A program made the position numbers and the translations under genes. The notes under the pieces were generated by a model. It ran no database searches, was not told where the DNA came from, and saw nothing but the letters and a program-made list of their open reading frames with translations. Source: Prorocentrum cordatum (lineage: Eukaryota > Sar > Dinophyceae > Prorocentrales > Prorocentraceae). Taken from it: 45,000 bases of DNA. The stretch spans positions 67,501-112,500 of the forward strand of contig CAUYUJ010016474.1 of NCBI GenBank assembly GCA_963575745.1. The letters are read 5' to 3'. Positions 29,027 through 38,529 of this stretch are shown piece after piece (the first letter of the stretch is position 1; the number at the start of each line of letters is the position of its first letter).

Positions 29027-29252
29027 TGCCGCCGATTCGGTGGCCGCGCCCAGGTGCCCGGGTGCCCGGGTGCACGGGTTCGCCGCCGATTCGGTGGCCG
29101 GGCCCGGGTGCCCGGGTGCCCGGGTTCGCTGCCGATTCGGTGGCCGGGCCCGGGTGCCCGGATGCCCGGGTGCCCGGGTGCCCGGGTGACGGGTGCCCGG
29201 TGCCCGGGTGGGTGCCCGGGTGCCGGGTTCCCGGGTGCCCGGTGCCCTGTAG
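29027..29252. repeat. GGTGCCCG minisatellite in a higher-order CCGATTCGGTGGCCG array
   Basis: The octamer GGTGCCCG is repeated, creating many CCCGGG palindromes. Three higher-order units begin CGCCGATTCGGTGGCCG near 29,030, 29,083 and 29,132, each followed by more octamers than the last. Confidence 0.85.
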
Positions 29253-29362
29253 CCCTATAGTCTTATAGCCCTTTATCCCTATCGCCCTATAGCCCTATAA
29301 CCCATATAGCCCATATAGCGCCCAAGAGCCCATATAGCCCTGTAGCCCTACAGCCCTAAAAA
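29249..29362. repeat. TAGCCCTA / ATAGCCCAT octamer repeat
   Basis: TAGCCCTA, TATAGCCC and CATATAGCC repeated about a dozen times to 29,362. It follows the GC-rich octamer array directly. Confidence 0.8.
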
Positions 29363-29369
29363 GATTATG

Positions 29370-30270
29370 TTTGTTTTTTTTGTTCTCTGGTATCATTGTT
29401 GGTATTGTTGTTGTTATTGTTTTTGTTGTTGCTGTCGCAATGCTGGTGTTGATCATTTCGATGATGCTGATACTGGTAATGACGATGCTGTTGATACTGA
29501 TGCCGATGATGAGGATGATGCTGCTGATGATGATGATGATGGCGATGCGGAGGAGGGGGTTGATGATGATGCTGCTGCTGAGGATTATGATGACGATGCT
29601 GACGATGACGATAATGATGGCGATGGTGATGATGATGATCATGCTGCTGCTGACGACGACGATGGGAGGATGAGAATGCTGACGGTGATGATGATGATGC
29701 TCATGCTGATGATGGCGATGTTGATGGTGATGATGATGCTGATGCTGCTGATGCTGATGCTGCTGAGGATTACGATGATGGTGATGACGATGACGATGAT
29801 GATGCTGCTGCTGATGATGTTGATAATGCAGATGATGTTGATGATGCTGCTGCTGATGCTGAAGGTGTCGCTCCTGATGATGACGATTATGACAATGCTG
29901 CTGATGCTTGTGATGGTGATGTGATGCTGCTGAAGATGACAATGCTGATGCTGCTGGTAATGCTGACTATGATGCTGATGATAATGCTGGCGATGCCGAT
30001 GACGACGATCAAGGTGCTGCTGCTGTTGATGCTGAATATGATGATGCTGCTGACGCTGCTGATGATGATGTTGGTGATGAGCCTGGTAATGATGACACTG
30101 ATGATGATGCTGATAATGATGATGGTGATGATGCTGCTGCTGTTGATGATGACGATGATGCAGATGATGCTGCTGCTGATGATGATGCTGAGCATGCTGA
30201 TGAGGATGGCGATGGTGCTGCTGCTGCTGATGATGATCATGCTGCTGCTGACGACGATGCGGCTGATGAT
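29370..30270. repeat. (GAT/GCT)n degenerate triplet repeat
   Basis: After a short GTT/TTGTTG patch (29,390-29,440), GATGATGCTGCTGATGAC-type triplets run for about 830 bp. Poly-Met/Leu and Asp/Ala ORFs are artefacts. Confidence 0.95.
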
Positions 30271-30312
30271 GACGAGCAGGAGGAGGGGGAGGCGAAGCAG
30301 GAGGGACACGAC

Positions 30313-30385
<73 letters not shown>

Positions 30386-31245
30386 CTGATGATGATGATG
30401 ATGATGATGATGAGGATGCTGCTGATGATCATGATGATCAAGCTGATAATGATGATGATGATGGTGATGATGATGAGGAGGAAGCAGAGGAGCAGACGGA
30501 GGAGGAGGATGAGGAGGAAGAGGACGAGGATCAGGAGGAGGAGGATGAGCAGGAGGAGGAATACGTGGAGGAGTCAGAGGAGATGTAAGAGGAGTCAGAG
30601 GAGGACGAGAAAGAGTAAGAGGAGGAGTCAGGGGAGGAGGGCGAGGAGGAGGAAGAGACAGAGGAGGCGGAGGAGGATGAGGAGGAGTAGGCGGAGGAGG
30701 TTATACACTGATAAGAAGAAAAGGAGAGGCAGGAGGAGTAGAGGGAGGAGGAGGAGGATGAAGATGAGGATGAGGGTGTTGATGATGATGAGGAGGGGGA
30801 GAAGGAGGAGGGGGGGCGGGGGAGGAGGAGAAGGAGGAGGAGGAGAAGGAAGAAGAGGCGGATGAGGAGGAGGAGCAGGAGGAGGAGGTGGAGGATTACG
30901 AGGCGGAGGAGCACGAGGAGGAGAACGATCAGGAGGAGAAGCAAGAGGAAAAGTAGCAGGAGGAGAAGGGAGAAGGAGGAGGAGGAGGAGGAGGAGGAGG
31001 AGGGAGGGAGGGAGGGAGGGAGGGAGGGAGGGAAGGGGGGAAGGAGGAGGGAGGGAGGGAGAGGGGGAGGGAGGATGGGAGGAGGAGGAGGGGAATAATG
31101 ATGATGATGATGATGCTGCTGATGATGATGAGGAGGAGGAGGAGGAGGAGGAGGAGGAGGAGGAGGAGGTGGAGGAGTAAGAGGGGGAGGAGGAGGAGGA
31201 GGAGGAGGAGGAGGAGGAGGAGGAGGAGGAGGAGGAGGAGGAGGC
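30271..31245 (+). repeat. Polypurine GGA tract with internal (GAT)n and (GGGA)n
   Basis: Pure GAT at about 30,311-30,414, then GGA/GAG purines, a (GGGA)n run at 31,001-31,032, a short GAT/GCT patch at about 31,098-31,130, and pure GGA at 31,131-31,244. It borders the 3' end of the leader-tagged retrogene. Confidence 0.95.
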
Positions 31246-31332
31246 AAGACTAGACCTAAGAAGGTCATGCGCAACGAATTCACGACACGGGACCCCTTCA
31301 GGATCCCTCCTTAGCGTAGGCCGAGCCTGGGT
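31246..31332 (-). other. Short 3' flank of the retrogene
   Basis: Unique DNA between the final TAA and the GGA repeat, read on minus as ACCCAGGCTCGG to AGGTCTAGTCTTGCC. It could be a 3' UTR of under 90 nt. No poly(A) tract is seen. Confidence 0.4.
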
Positions 31333-32754
31333 TTAACCCCGGGCTCTGCCCACGCCGACCTGGGCCATGAAGTCCGCCTCCAGGCCGAAGGCGGCGTCCA
31401 TGACGTGCTCAGCCCCCGCTCGCCGCGCCCGCCGCAGCGTCCGCAGGGGCGCGCGGGCCGCGGCAGCGCCCCGAACTGTATGCCGCCTCGCCCGCAACCG
31501 CCTCCACGCCGAAGGCGCGGGCGAGGGCGGCGCCCAGGCGAGCTCAGCCGCTCCGCGCCTCGGTGGCCTCCGCGTGGGAAGCCGCGCGGACTCCAGCGAG
31601 CTCGCCGATGAGCTCCTCCGCGTCTCGGATGTTTGCCGTGTCCAGCTGCTCGCCCGAGATCGTCTTAAGATTGGGGCCGAAGTGCGACCGATTGGCGGCG
31701 TCGCACCGCAACGCTGCCACTCGGAGGGCGGCGGTGTCGCGCAGCACGTCGCTCATCCGAGGCCCAAGAAGCAGCCGCCAGGCCCCCTTCGCCTCCGTCC
31801 CACCACGGCGGAGCTGCCTGCGCACTGCGGCCGCTTCATCGTGCGCCCTGCGAAGTAGCACTTCTGCATGCTCCATCACGTTCGCGAGCCGCGCGCACAG
31901 GCCGTCGGTGACCTGGTCGTCGCTGTCGTCCCTCTGCAGGACGGGCTTCTCACGGCCATCCGAGAGGCCGCGGCCTTTCACTGCCATCTTGGTCTTATCC
32001 ACTTGTCTTGGGGCCGCCGCTTGCAGCATGGGGGGGCGCAACCCTCCACGGCCGCGGCGTCCCTCAGGCTCTGGCCTTCCTGCTCGGGGGGCGGCGCCGA
32101 GCACGCGAGGGGCGTGATGGGGACCTCGAATATCCGCTCGCCCATCACGTCGTACCTGGGCGCTCGTGGCGTCCCCGTGCATCGCGGAAAGCCGCAGGGT
32201 GGGCCGCCGAAGTCCGAGAAGACCGCCGCTCCACATGTACAGCGCATGCCCCGCGACCGCGGCTCCCAGCTTCCCGCAGGGGCGAAGACTGCAGCCTCCG
32301 CCCGTAGCCCGTCACCACCGGTTGGGGCTGCCGCCTCGCTTCCTGCCGAGGGCGGCCGCCGCTGCCGTGGGCTGGCCCCCTCCAGCGCAGCGGGCCCCGA
32401 GCGAGGGCCGTGCTGCGCAGCTCGCAGGGTACGCGCGTCCGCCGTCGCCAACGACTCAACCCCCTGCGCGGCGGCATAGAGGGCCACGTTTCGGCGGAGC
32501 CTGTCCAGCCATGCAGGCTCCACTCCGCGAGCCATCGCGGAGAGCGCTGGCAGAAGAGCCCGAACTCGATCAGCGACACCAGCATCACCGACCAACATGT
32601 CGAAGGCCTTCTCCAGCTCCTGCACGCGCGCCATGGCCGCCACCAGGCCGGAGTCTGCCGCGGCCACCGCGCGCCGCCGCGCAGCCGTGCGCTCGGCCCG
32701 CGAGCGCCTCTTCACAAAGGGATCGCCCTCCAGTGGCGACCCCGCCCGCGCCAT
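31333..32754 (-). pseudogene. Spliced-leader-tagged retrogene or retropseudogene, unknown product
   Basis: Starts 70 nt after the relict spliced leaders at the first ATG in the long frame (MARAGSPLEGDPFVKRRSRA); a 9-codon uORF-like ATG lies upstream. It continues with a helical region, ELEKAFDMLVGDAGVADRVR, ALLPALSAMARGVEPAWLDR, RNVALYAAAQGVESLATADA, a Cys cluster (CTCGAAVFSDFGGPPC), then ERIFEVPITPLACS. A one-base shift in a C7 run (plus G7, 32,030-32,036) is needed to join DKTKMAVKGRG, QVTDGLCARLANVMEHAEVL, AWRLLLGPRMSDVLRDTAAL and TANIRDAEELIGELAGVRAA. A TGA then lies at 31,544-31,546, and one more shift leads to EHVMDAAFGLEADFMAQV and TAA at 31,333. In all it is about 470 codons with no introns needed, as expected of a processed copy. 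The breaks may be decay or homopolymer sequencing errors. Family not recognised. Confidence 0.55.
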
Positions 32755-32823
32755 CACCTCAAGCAGCTGCACCTGGGCCGGCCATGAGCGGAGGCAAATG
32801 GCAACCAGGGGGCTTGAGACCGG

Positions 32824-32860
32824 CTTGAGCCAAAATGGCTTGAGCCAAAATGGCTACGGA
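32824..32860 (-). other. Relict dinoflagellate spliced leaders in tandem (DinoSL)
   Basis: Read on minus, 32,860-32,839 is TCCGTAG followed by CCATTTTGGCTCAAG, the full 22-nt dinoflagellate leader. 32,838-32,824 repeats CCATTTTGGCTCAAG without the first seven bases. A weaker third trace, GTCTCAAG, follows at 32,819-32,812. The truncation point is exactly after the leader's own internal AG, which is what re-use of that AG as a trans-splice acceptor predicts. Leader-coding SL RNA genes continue with a GT donor; here CC follows, so this is inserted leader sequence and not an SL RNA gene. Confidence 0.92.
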
Positions 32861-33045
32861 GGAGGAGGAGGAGGAGGAGGACGACGACGAGTAGGTGGAT
32901 GATGATGATGCTGCTGCTGCTGCTTCTGATGATAATGACGATGACGATGATGATGCTACTGCTGATGATGATGATGCTGATGATGAGGAGGAGCAGGAGA
33001 AGGAGCAGGAGGAGGAGGAGGAGCAGGAGGAGGAGGATGGGAAGA
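32861..33045 (+). repeat. GGA and GAT/GCT triplet repeat upstream of the leaders
   Basis: GGA at 32,856-32,880, GAT/GCT at about 32,895-32,985, then GGAGCAGGAG to about 33,040. The GGA run overlaps the first three bases of the leader. Confidence 0.95.
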
Positions 33046-33525
33046 TGATGCGTTACTTGTGCTTCCGCCTCCTTGGATCCAGGTCTGGGCCCCCTTTAGT
33101 TTCGGTTCGAGACAACCGTGCTGAATGTGATGGCCTCAACCCCTCCCTCTCTGAGTTTTTGAAAGGCCCTCACAGCCATCATGTGTTGCACGTCTCCTGG
33201 ATGGCGGCCAGTGGCCTCTCCGTGCTTTACTGTACCGTGTGCAGAGCTTTCACCACCCGCAAGGTGGGCAGGAAACTGGTCAGGCCGTGTTCTTGCAAGC
33301 CCAACTCTGGAGGAAACTCACGAGAATCGGGCCAGACACTGGGGCTCGATTCGGGCCATCGGTCCCCCTTTCCCTGTCAGGCCGTGACGGGCCGAGACGA
33401 TGGGCTTGTGCTTGTTGTGCTTGTTTTGTTGTGCTTGTATGAGGCTTTGTTGTGCTTGGGCTTGGGCTTGGGCTGAGGTTTTCTTGTGCTTGTATGACAA
33501 GTCTTCTTTGGACCACATAGTCACA
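33046..33525. other. Spacer with a TTGTGCTTG minisatellite, no gene recognised
   Basis: Unique DNA to about 33,400, then degenerate TTGTGCTTG/GCTTGGGC nonamers at 33,405-33,475. No domain-bearing frame. Confidence 0.5.
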
Positions 33526-33838
33526 TTCGAGGAGGAGGAAGAGGAGGAGGATGAGGAGAAGGAGCAAAGGAAGGAGGAGGAGGAGCAGAGGAAGGCGGAG
33601 AAGGAGCAGAGGAAGGAGGGGGAGGAGGAGGAGGAGGACGAGGAGGAGGAGGAGGCAGAAGGAGGCAGGAGGAGGCAGGAGGAGGCAGGAGGAGGCAGGA
33701 GGCAGAAGGAGGCAGGAGGAGGCAGGAGGAGGCAGGAGGAGGAGGAGGAGGAGGAGGAGGAGGAGGAGGAGGAGGAGGAGCAGAAGCAGGACCAGGAGCA
33801 GGAGGCAGGAGGCGGCAGGAGGAGGAAGAGAAAGAGGA
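33526..33838 (+). repeat. GGA and GGCAGGAGGCA polypurine repeat
   Basis: GGA/GAG with nested AGGAGGCAGGAGGC units at about 33,650-33,740, then pure GGA to about 33,780. Confidence 0.95.
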
Positions 33839-33839
33839 G

Positions 33840-34016
33840 TGCATCGTTGCCTCGACCGGCCGCCGCCCGATCCTCGGTCACGGCGACCGGCTCGTCCGCG
33901 AAGAGCAGCGCCGCGGCGTCGGCCGGGCCTGCGGCGCTCAGCTCCTCGAGGTAGGCGCCGAGCTCCGGCGGCGGCGGCCCTGGGCCAGGAGCGCGGGCGG
34001 AGAACAGGGAGCAACC
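33840..34016 (-). CDS. Isolated exon-like block between repeats
   Basis: Reads SLFSARAPGPGPPPPELGAY, LEELSAAGPADAAALLFADE, PVAVTEDRAAAGRGNDALL on minus, about 59 codons of well-balanced acidic/hydrophobic pattern, then runs into Leu/Pro from the purine tract. An AG acceptor could be CCCAG near 33,984. It has no recognisable domain or partner exon nearby. It may be a fragment of a larger gene or a chance GC-rich frame. Confidence 0.3.
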
Positions 34017-34020
34017 AGGG

Positions 34021-34330
34021 ATGAGGATTGTGAGGATGCCAGTGCTGCAGCTGCTGCTGAGGATGATGAGGATGATGCTGCTGCTGCTGATGATGGTGAT
34101 GATGATGAATGCTGCTGCTGCTGACGACGATGATGATGATGAGGAGAGAGAGGATGATGAGGAGGACGATGATGATGCTGATGCAGATGCTGCTGAGAAT
34201 GGTGATGATGAGGCGGGATGTTGCGGAGGTTGATGAGGATGATGATGGTGATGCTGCTGATCGTGAGGATCACGCTGGGGATGCGGAGGGATGCTTGTGA
34301 GGATGTCGAGGATGATTCTGATGAGGAGGG
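34021..34330. repeat. (GAT/GCT/GAG)n triplet repeat
   Basis: Same motif class as 29,370-30,270. It starts directly after the exon-like block. Confidence 0.95.
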
Positions 34331-34699
34331 ATGAGAATTGATGATGGTTGTGAGTGTGTCGATGGCTTGGGCTCCCTAAGCAGCGCCTGCACTGAGCGGT
34401 TCTCGCTCGTCTTCTTGAGTAGACAGACGCATGGGTGCCCAGGGCGTTCGCCTTGTGCCCGCCCGCGGGCATTTCGTGGGCGCCTCGTGCCCGCCCTGTA
34501 CCCGCCCGACATCGATTCTCCTTTCTAAAAACAAAATAGGATCTACCCCCCCCGGCGTTATCGGCCCCCTTTCGGTCGGATATGTAAATCATATATGATT
34601 CTGACCACCTGTCCATCCTAAATATGAATTTACACTATCCCAGGGGGGCCGGTATCCCCCCCCCTGAGGTTCCCTTGTAAAAAACACTATGAAGTGACA
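34331..34699. other. Spacer, no gene recognised
   Basis: Unique sequence with C-runs at 34,547 and 34,657. Only short frames. Confidence 0.45.
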
Positions 34700-35195
34700 T
34701 TTTTGTTCTAACATCGCACTTTTTCGCGAATCCCTTGCGAAAAATGGGACGAAGTGCGCACGCGCGCGCCGTCGTGCGCGCATGCCGAAATCCTTCAAAA
34801 ACCTTCGGTGCCGGAAGGATTTCGCAATCGAGTTCCCAAAAAACATACAAAAACACAGGGTTTCGCAACACTGATTTGCTAAAACAGCTTCCGCGCGAGC
34901 TCTGGCGAAATCTTAAGAAAACCATAGGTTTTTCAAGATTTTCACAACATGCTATTAAACGGGCGTCGCGCGCGCGCATGTCGAAATCTGTCGAACGCCC
35001 TTGCGCGTGTGCGGTCGCGAGAATCCTCTGCAAAAAACTTGACGAAGTGCAGACGCGCGCGTCGTCGCGCGCGTATGCCGAAAACCTTCAAAACCCATCG
35101 GTTTCGGAAGGAATTCAAAATCGTGTCTCCAAAAAACCTACAAAAACACAAGGTTTCGCAACACGGATTTTCAACAAAAGCGTGCGCGCGCGCTC
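34700..35195. repeat. 293-bp satellite with alternating CG tracts
   Basis: GACGAAGTGC at 34,748 and 35,041 (step 293). Shared blocks: CGCGCATGCCGAAA..CCTTCAAAAC, CGGAAGGA, CCAAAAAACATACAAAAACA and GGTTTCGCAACAC. A diverged half-unit (CGCGCATGTCGAAATC) lies at about 34,972. CGCGCGCG runs occur at 34,759, 34,966, 35,055 and 35,180. Confidence 0.8.
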
Positions 35196-35855
35196 TTGCG
35201 TCGTCGTCGTCGTCGTCCTCCCTCTTCCCTCGTCGTCGTCGTCGATGTCGTCGCCGTCGTCGTCTTCTGTCTTTCCTCGTCGTCGTCGTCTTGGCGTCGT
35301 CGTCGCTTCCGTCGTCGTTGTCGCCGTGGTCGTCTTTCCTCCCTCGTCGTCTTCGTCGGCGTTTCGTCGTTGTCCCTCCTATTTCGTCGCCGTCGTCGTC
35401 GTCGTCGTTGTCGTCGTCGTCGTCGTCGTCGTCTTGACTCCTCCCTCGTCGTTATCCTCCTCCCTCGTCGTCGTCGTCGTCCGTCGTCGGCGTCTCGTCG
35501 TCGTCTCTCCTAGTTCGTCGCCGTCGTCGTCGTTTTCGTCGTCGTTGTCGTCGTCGTCGTCTTCCCTCCTCCCTCGTCGTCGTCGTCGTCGGCGTCGCCG
35601 TCCTTCCTCCTTCTTCGTCGTTCGCGCCGTCGCCGTCTTCCCTCATCCATCGTCGTTGTCGCCGTCGTCGTCCTCCCTCCTCCCTCGTCGTCGTCTTCGT
35701 TGGCGACGTCGTCGTCGTCTTCGTCGTCGTCGTCGGCGTCGGCGTCGTCGTCGTCTTCGTCGACGTCGACGTCGGCGGTGTCGTCGTAGTCGGTGTCGGC
35801 GGCGCCGTCGTCGTCGTTGTCCCTGTCGTCGTCGGCGTCGGTGTCGTGGCCAAAT
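35196..35855. repeat. (GTC)n triplet repeat with TCCCTC spacers
   Basis: CGTCGT interrupted by recurring CCTCCCTCGTCGTCG, giving a loose higher-order period of about 70-130 bp. Same motif class as 2,564-2,945. Confidence 0.95.
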
Positions 35856-35982
35856 GCCATGTGGTACCTAACGTCACGGTCTTGTCTTAAGAAATCTTGC
35901 GACCAAGTTGCGGGTGGGTGGGTGGGATGTTTGCGCGAGCAGTGGAGGTGGTCAGGCGCGGTGCAGGGTAGTCAGTTGCACC

Positions 35983-36145
35983 ACATAACTTCCACCACGC
36001 AGCTTGTGCCACACGCACACACACACACACACTACGCCACATAGTTTGAACCACATAGCTTTCACCACCTAGCGTGTACCACTCAGCTTGCACCACGCAA
36101 CGTGCACCACACAACTTGCACTACAACCGTGCACCACAGTTGTTG
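35983..36145. repeat. 15-bp CACATAGCTTGCACCA minisatellite
   Basis: Degenerate units such as ACCACATAGCTTTC, ACCACTCAGCTTGC and ACCACACAACTTGC repeat about every 15 bp, with a CA run at 36,014-36,031 embedded. Confidence 0.8.
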
Positions 36146-36768
36146 CACATAGAGAAGGCAACGAGTTCATGTTTTGGGTCTACGTTGACAAACAACACTA
36201 GTATGATGACCATGGCGGCAATGACGATGCTGACGACGATGCCGATTATGCCGATGGTGCTGGTGCTACTTATGATGATGCTGATGCGCCTGCCAAATAC
36301 TCTGACTAGGCTGGTGATGATGATGCCAGCCGATGATGATAGTAACGACGATGATGACGACTTAGGAAATGATGAAGAGAGATGGAAGCGGTACTGACCA
36401 ATGGGGGAGAAGAGAAAATATCAGCAGACAATAGGGGGAGGAGGAGGAAGAGAAGCAGGAACTCTCGGAGGTCTCGGACCAAGCGCAACCACGCCAGCAG
36501 AGAAACTGTGGATGCCCACATCCGGGTGGGATGAAGACATGCAGAACGGGCGCCTGAAAGCGAGGCGCGCGGGCAGCGGTGGATGGATGGAGAACGGTGA
36601 GGAGAAGAAAGAGGAATGGGGGAGTGGGGGAGATGATGGGCAGGAGAAGGAATGAGAGAGGGAGGCAGGGAGACAGGGAGGAGGGATGAGGTGGGTGGAG
36701 GCGGGGAACAGGAGGACAATGAGAGATGGATGGAGGTCGGGGAGGAAAGAGTGGAACGGAGGCGGGGA
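36146..36768. other. Degenerate ATG triplets, then purine-rich spacer, no gene recognised
   Basis: 36,200-36,370 is imperfect GATGATGC/ATGACG, and 36,420-36,768 is G/A-rich with a short unique island at 36,460-36,590. No convincing exon. Confidence 0.5.

Positions 36769-36857
<89 letters not shown>
36769..36857. repeat. (ATG)n microsatellite
   Basis: About 29 uninterrupted ATG units, the cleanest of its class here. Confidence 0.98.
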
Positions 36858-36858
<1 letters not shown>

Positions 36859-37059
36859 GGGAGTAAGAGGAAGAGGAGGAGCAGGGAGAGGAGGAGGGAG
36901 GAGGAGATGGGGGAGGGAGGAGTGGGCAGGCTGGCAGGATGGAGGAGGCAGGAGGAAAAAACGAGGACGAGGGAGGAGGGGGCAGGGAGGAAGGAGGGGG
37001 AAAGATAGTGTGAGAATAACGAGGGGAGGAGGAGGACGGAGAAGGAAGCCATGTTGAGA
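36858..37059 (+). repeat. Purine-rich GGAGGA/GGGA tract
   Basis: Imperfect GGA, GGGAGG and GAAGGAGGG repeats. Confidence 0.85.
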
Positions 37060-38104
37060 AGGTGGAATACCAGAAGCGCTGGTCCAGCGGGGCTGCCTTC
37101 TTCCAAATATGGGGGAGGAGCGTGCGTTTCCTACCCGTTCTTCTGAGGGCGATACTGATGTCATCCTGGGATCGGCTCAGGATCCGCTCCCAAATGTTCC
37201 ATGCCATGTTGTGGCGCAGCCGGTGCGAAACAGCAGGACAGACGGGAACTCCTGGAAGCACTGAAAATCCTGGAGCGTATCGTTGCAATGACCTCTTGCT
37301 CCTCTGACAACAGGCCCCACAGGCAGCCTCCGCGGGCCTCCACGGATCCATCCAGGCGGCAGCCTCAACGCCCCGACCCCGGGGGGGGGGCAGCGGAGCT
37401 CCACGGCGGCGAGACTTCGGAGGCGGCGCGGGGGTGCTGAGGCCACCCCGGGCCACCCCAGGGCTTGCCATCGCTCGGGCGTCCCATTCACCTCGCGTCT
37501 TTCGGTTTCGTGCGCTTCTGCTTTCCGCAAGATGATCCAGGGTGCTCCTCGATGGTCCTCGCCGCAGAAGAAGGTGCACACGTCCGAGCGATGCCAAAGG
37601 GGGGCTCTCGAGGCCACCCAGAGCTTCCTCCGGGGGCCACCAGTGCGCGTCCTCGAGCCTCGCCAGGTGTCCCTCCCCGTTCGATCCCCCCCCCCGTCGA
37701 TTGGACACCTGGATATCTCCTGGGGTGAGTTCTGGCCAAAACTTCGAAGCGCAACGACACTTGATCCTAGACGTTCGATCCTGGGGAGAAAGGTGGACCC
37801 AAACATCGACGTCGTCAATTTTCAATACGGGGTCCCCGAAATCCGGACCCCTTACTGGGACCGGTTGGCCGTCCATGACAATTTGCTGGTGCTGGTCCGA
37901 AGAGAAAAGACCCCAGAGGCCGACGTTCGGGGAACAACCTCCGGCTTGGCCTGTTCCAGAAGGTGGAGGTCTGTGGAGGAAGACGGGTGCGGAGAGCGAG
38001 GCGCGAAGAAAACAAAAAAGCTCTCGTGCCGTGGTTGCACAGCTTTTGCCCGCTTGGTCCTCGGATCTGTCGAAAGGATCTCCGGATCGAGCCTCTGCGG
38101 CCAC
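37060..38104 (-). CDS. Long weak ORF, unknown
   Basis: One minus frame is free of stops for this whole interval and beyond into the purine tract. The segment near 37,060-37,230 (HNMAWNIWERILSRSQDDIS, LRRTGRKRTLLPHIWKKAAP, FWYSTFSTW) is rich in Ile, Lys, Asp, Trp and Tyr, unusual for a chance GC-rich frame. However, a second minus frame and the plus strand (37,062-37,307, also amphipathic) are open in the same place. The stretch 37,805-37,930 is a diverged copy of dispersed repeat D, which argues against one continuous exon. I cannot name a family. Confidence 0.2.
37805..37930 (+). repeat. Dispersed repeat family D, diverged copy
   Basis: TCGTCAATTTTCAATACGGG, GTCCCCGAAATCC, GGACCCCTTACTGGGACCGG and ACCCCAGAGGCCGA follow the order of copy 1. 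Confidence 0.5.
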
Positions 38105-38529
38105 GGAGCGTGCGGCACATGCACGCAGGCAGGCACGCCTGTCTACAGTCGGCCCGTATCATAAGGATGCGCCATAAGGATGCAAGGGTCTCGGGCGCCG
38201 ACTTCGGAGCTCATCGAGCTGGGCGAGGCCGACGAGAGTGGCCAAGGATGGACCGAGGAGGCAAGGATGCAAGGGCATCCTTGGGAAGGTTGCCCATACT
38301 TCCTATGCGGGCTGCCCGTGCAGCAAACCCTGCGACCGTGCATTCGTCTTCGTGCGCTGCGTGGCCCAGGCACGCGGCGCCTCTTGCTTGCCTGCCGTGC
38401 GCTCAGGCCTCCCCGCTGCGGCCCCAGAACCCCCGAACCGTTCCGCGGGGCTGGCCTGCCGTCCTGGACCTGCTCTTGACGACCCCGGCCCCCGAGACGA
38501 CCTCCGGGGGCCGAAGTCGCAGGACAACC
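38105..38529. other. GC-rich spacer, no gene recognised
   Basis: AAGGATGC recurs at 38,162, 38,176 and 38,265. Several frames are open on both strands, none with recognisable content. Confidence 0.4.

Noticed and set aside
29249-29362. Telomere repeat
   Set aside because: The octamer TAGCCCTA is not the expected TTTAGGG-type repeat and is degenerate and internal.
31367-32117. Plus-strand ORFs opposite the retrogene
   Set aside because: Shadows of the minus-strand reading; the spliced leader fixes the strand.
32839-32860. SL RNA gene
   Set aside because: The leader is followed by CC and a second leader, not by a GT donor and an Sm-site region.
36362-37059. C-terminal half of a 580-codon ORF
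   Set aside because: Low-complexity Pro/Ser from purine-rich and ATG repeats; only the part above 37,060 was kept as a weak candidate.
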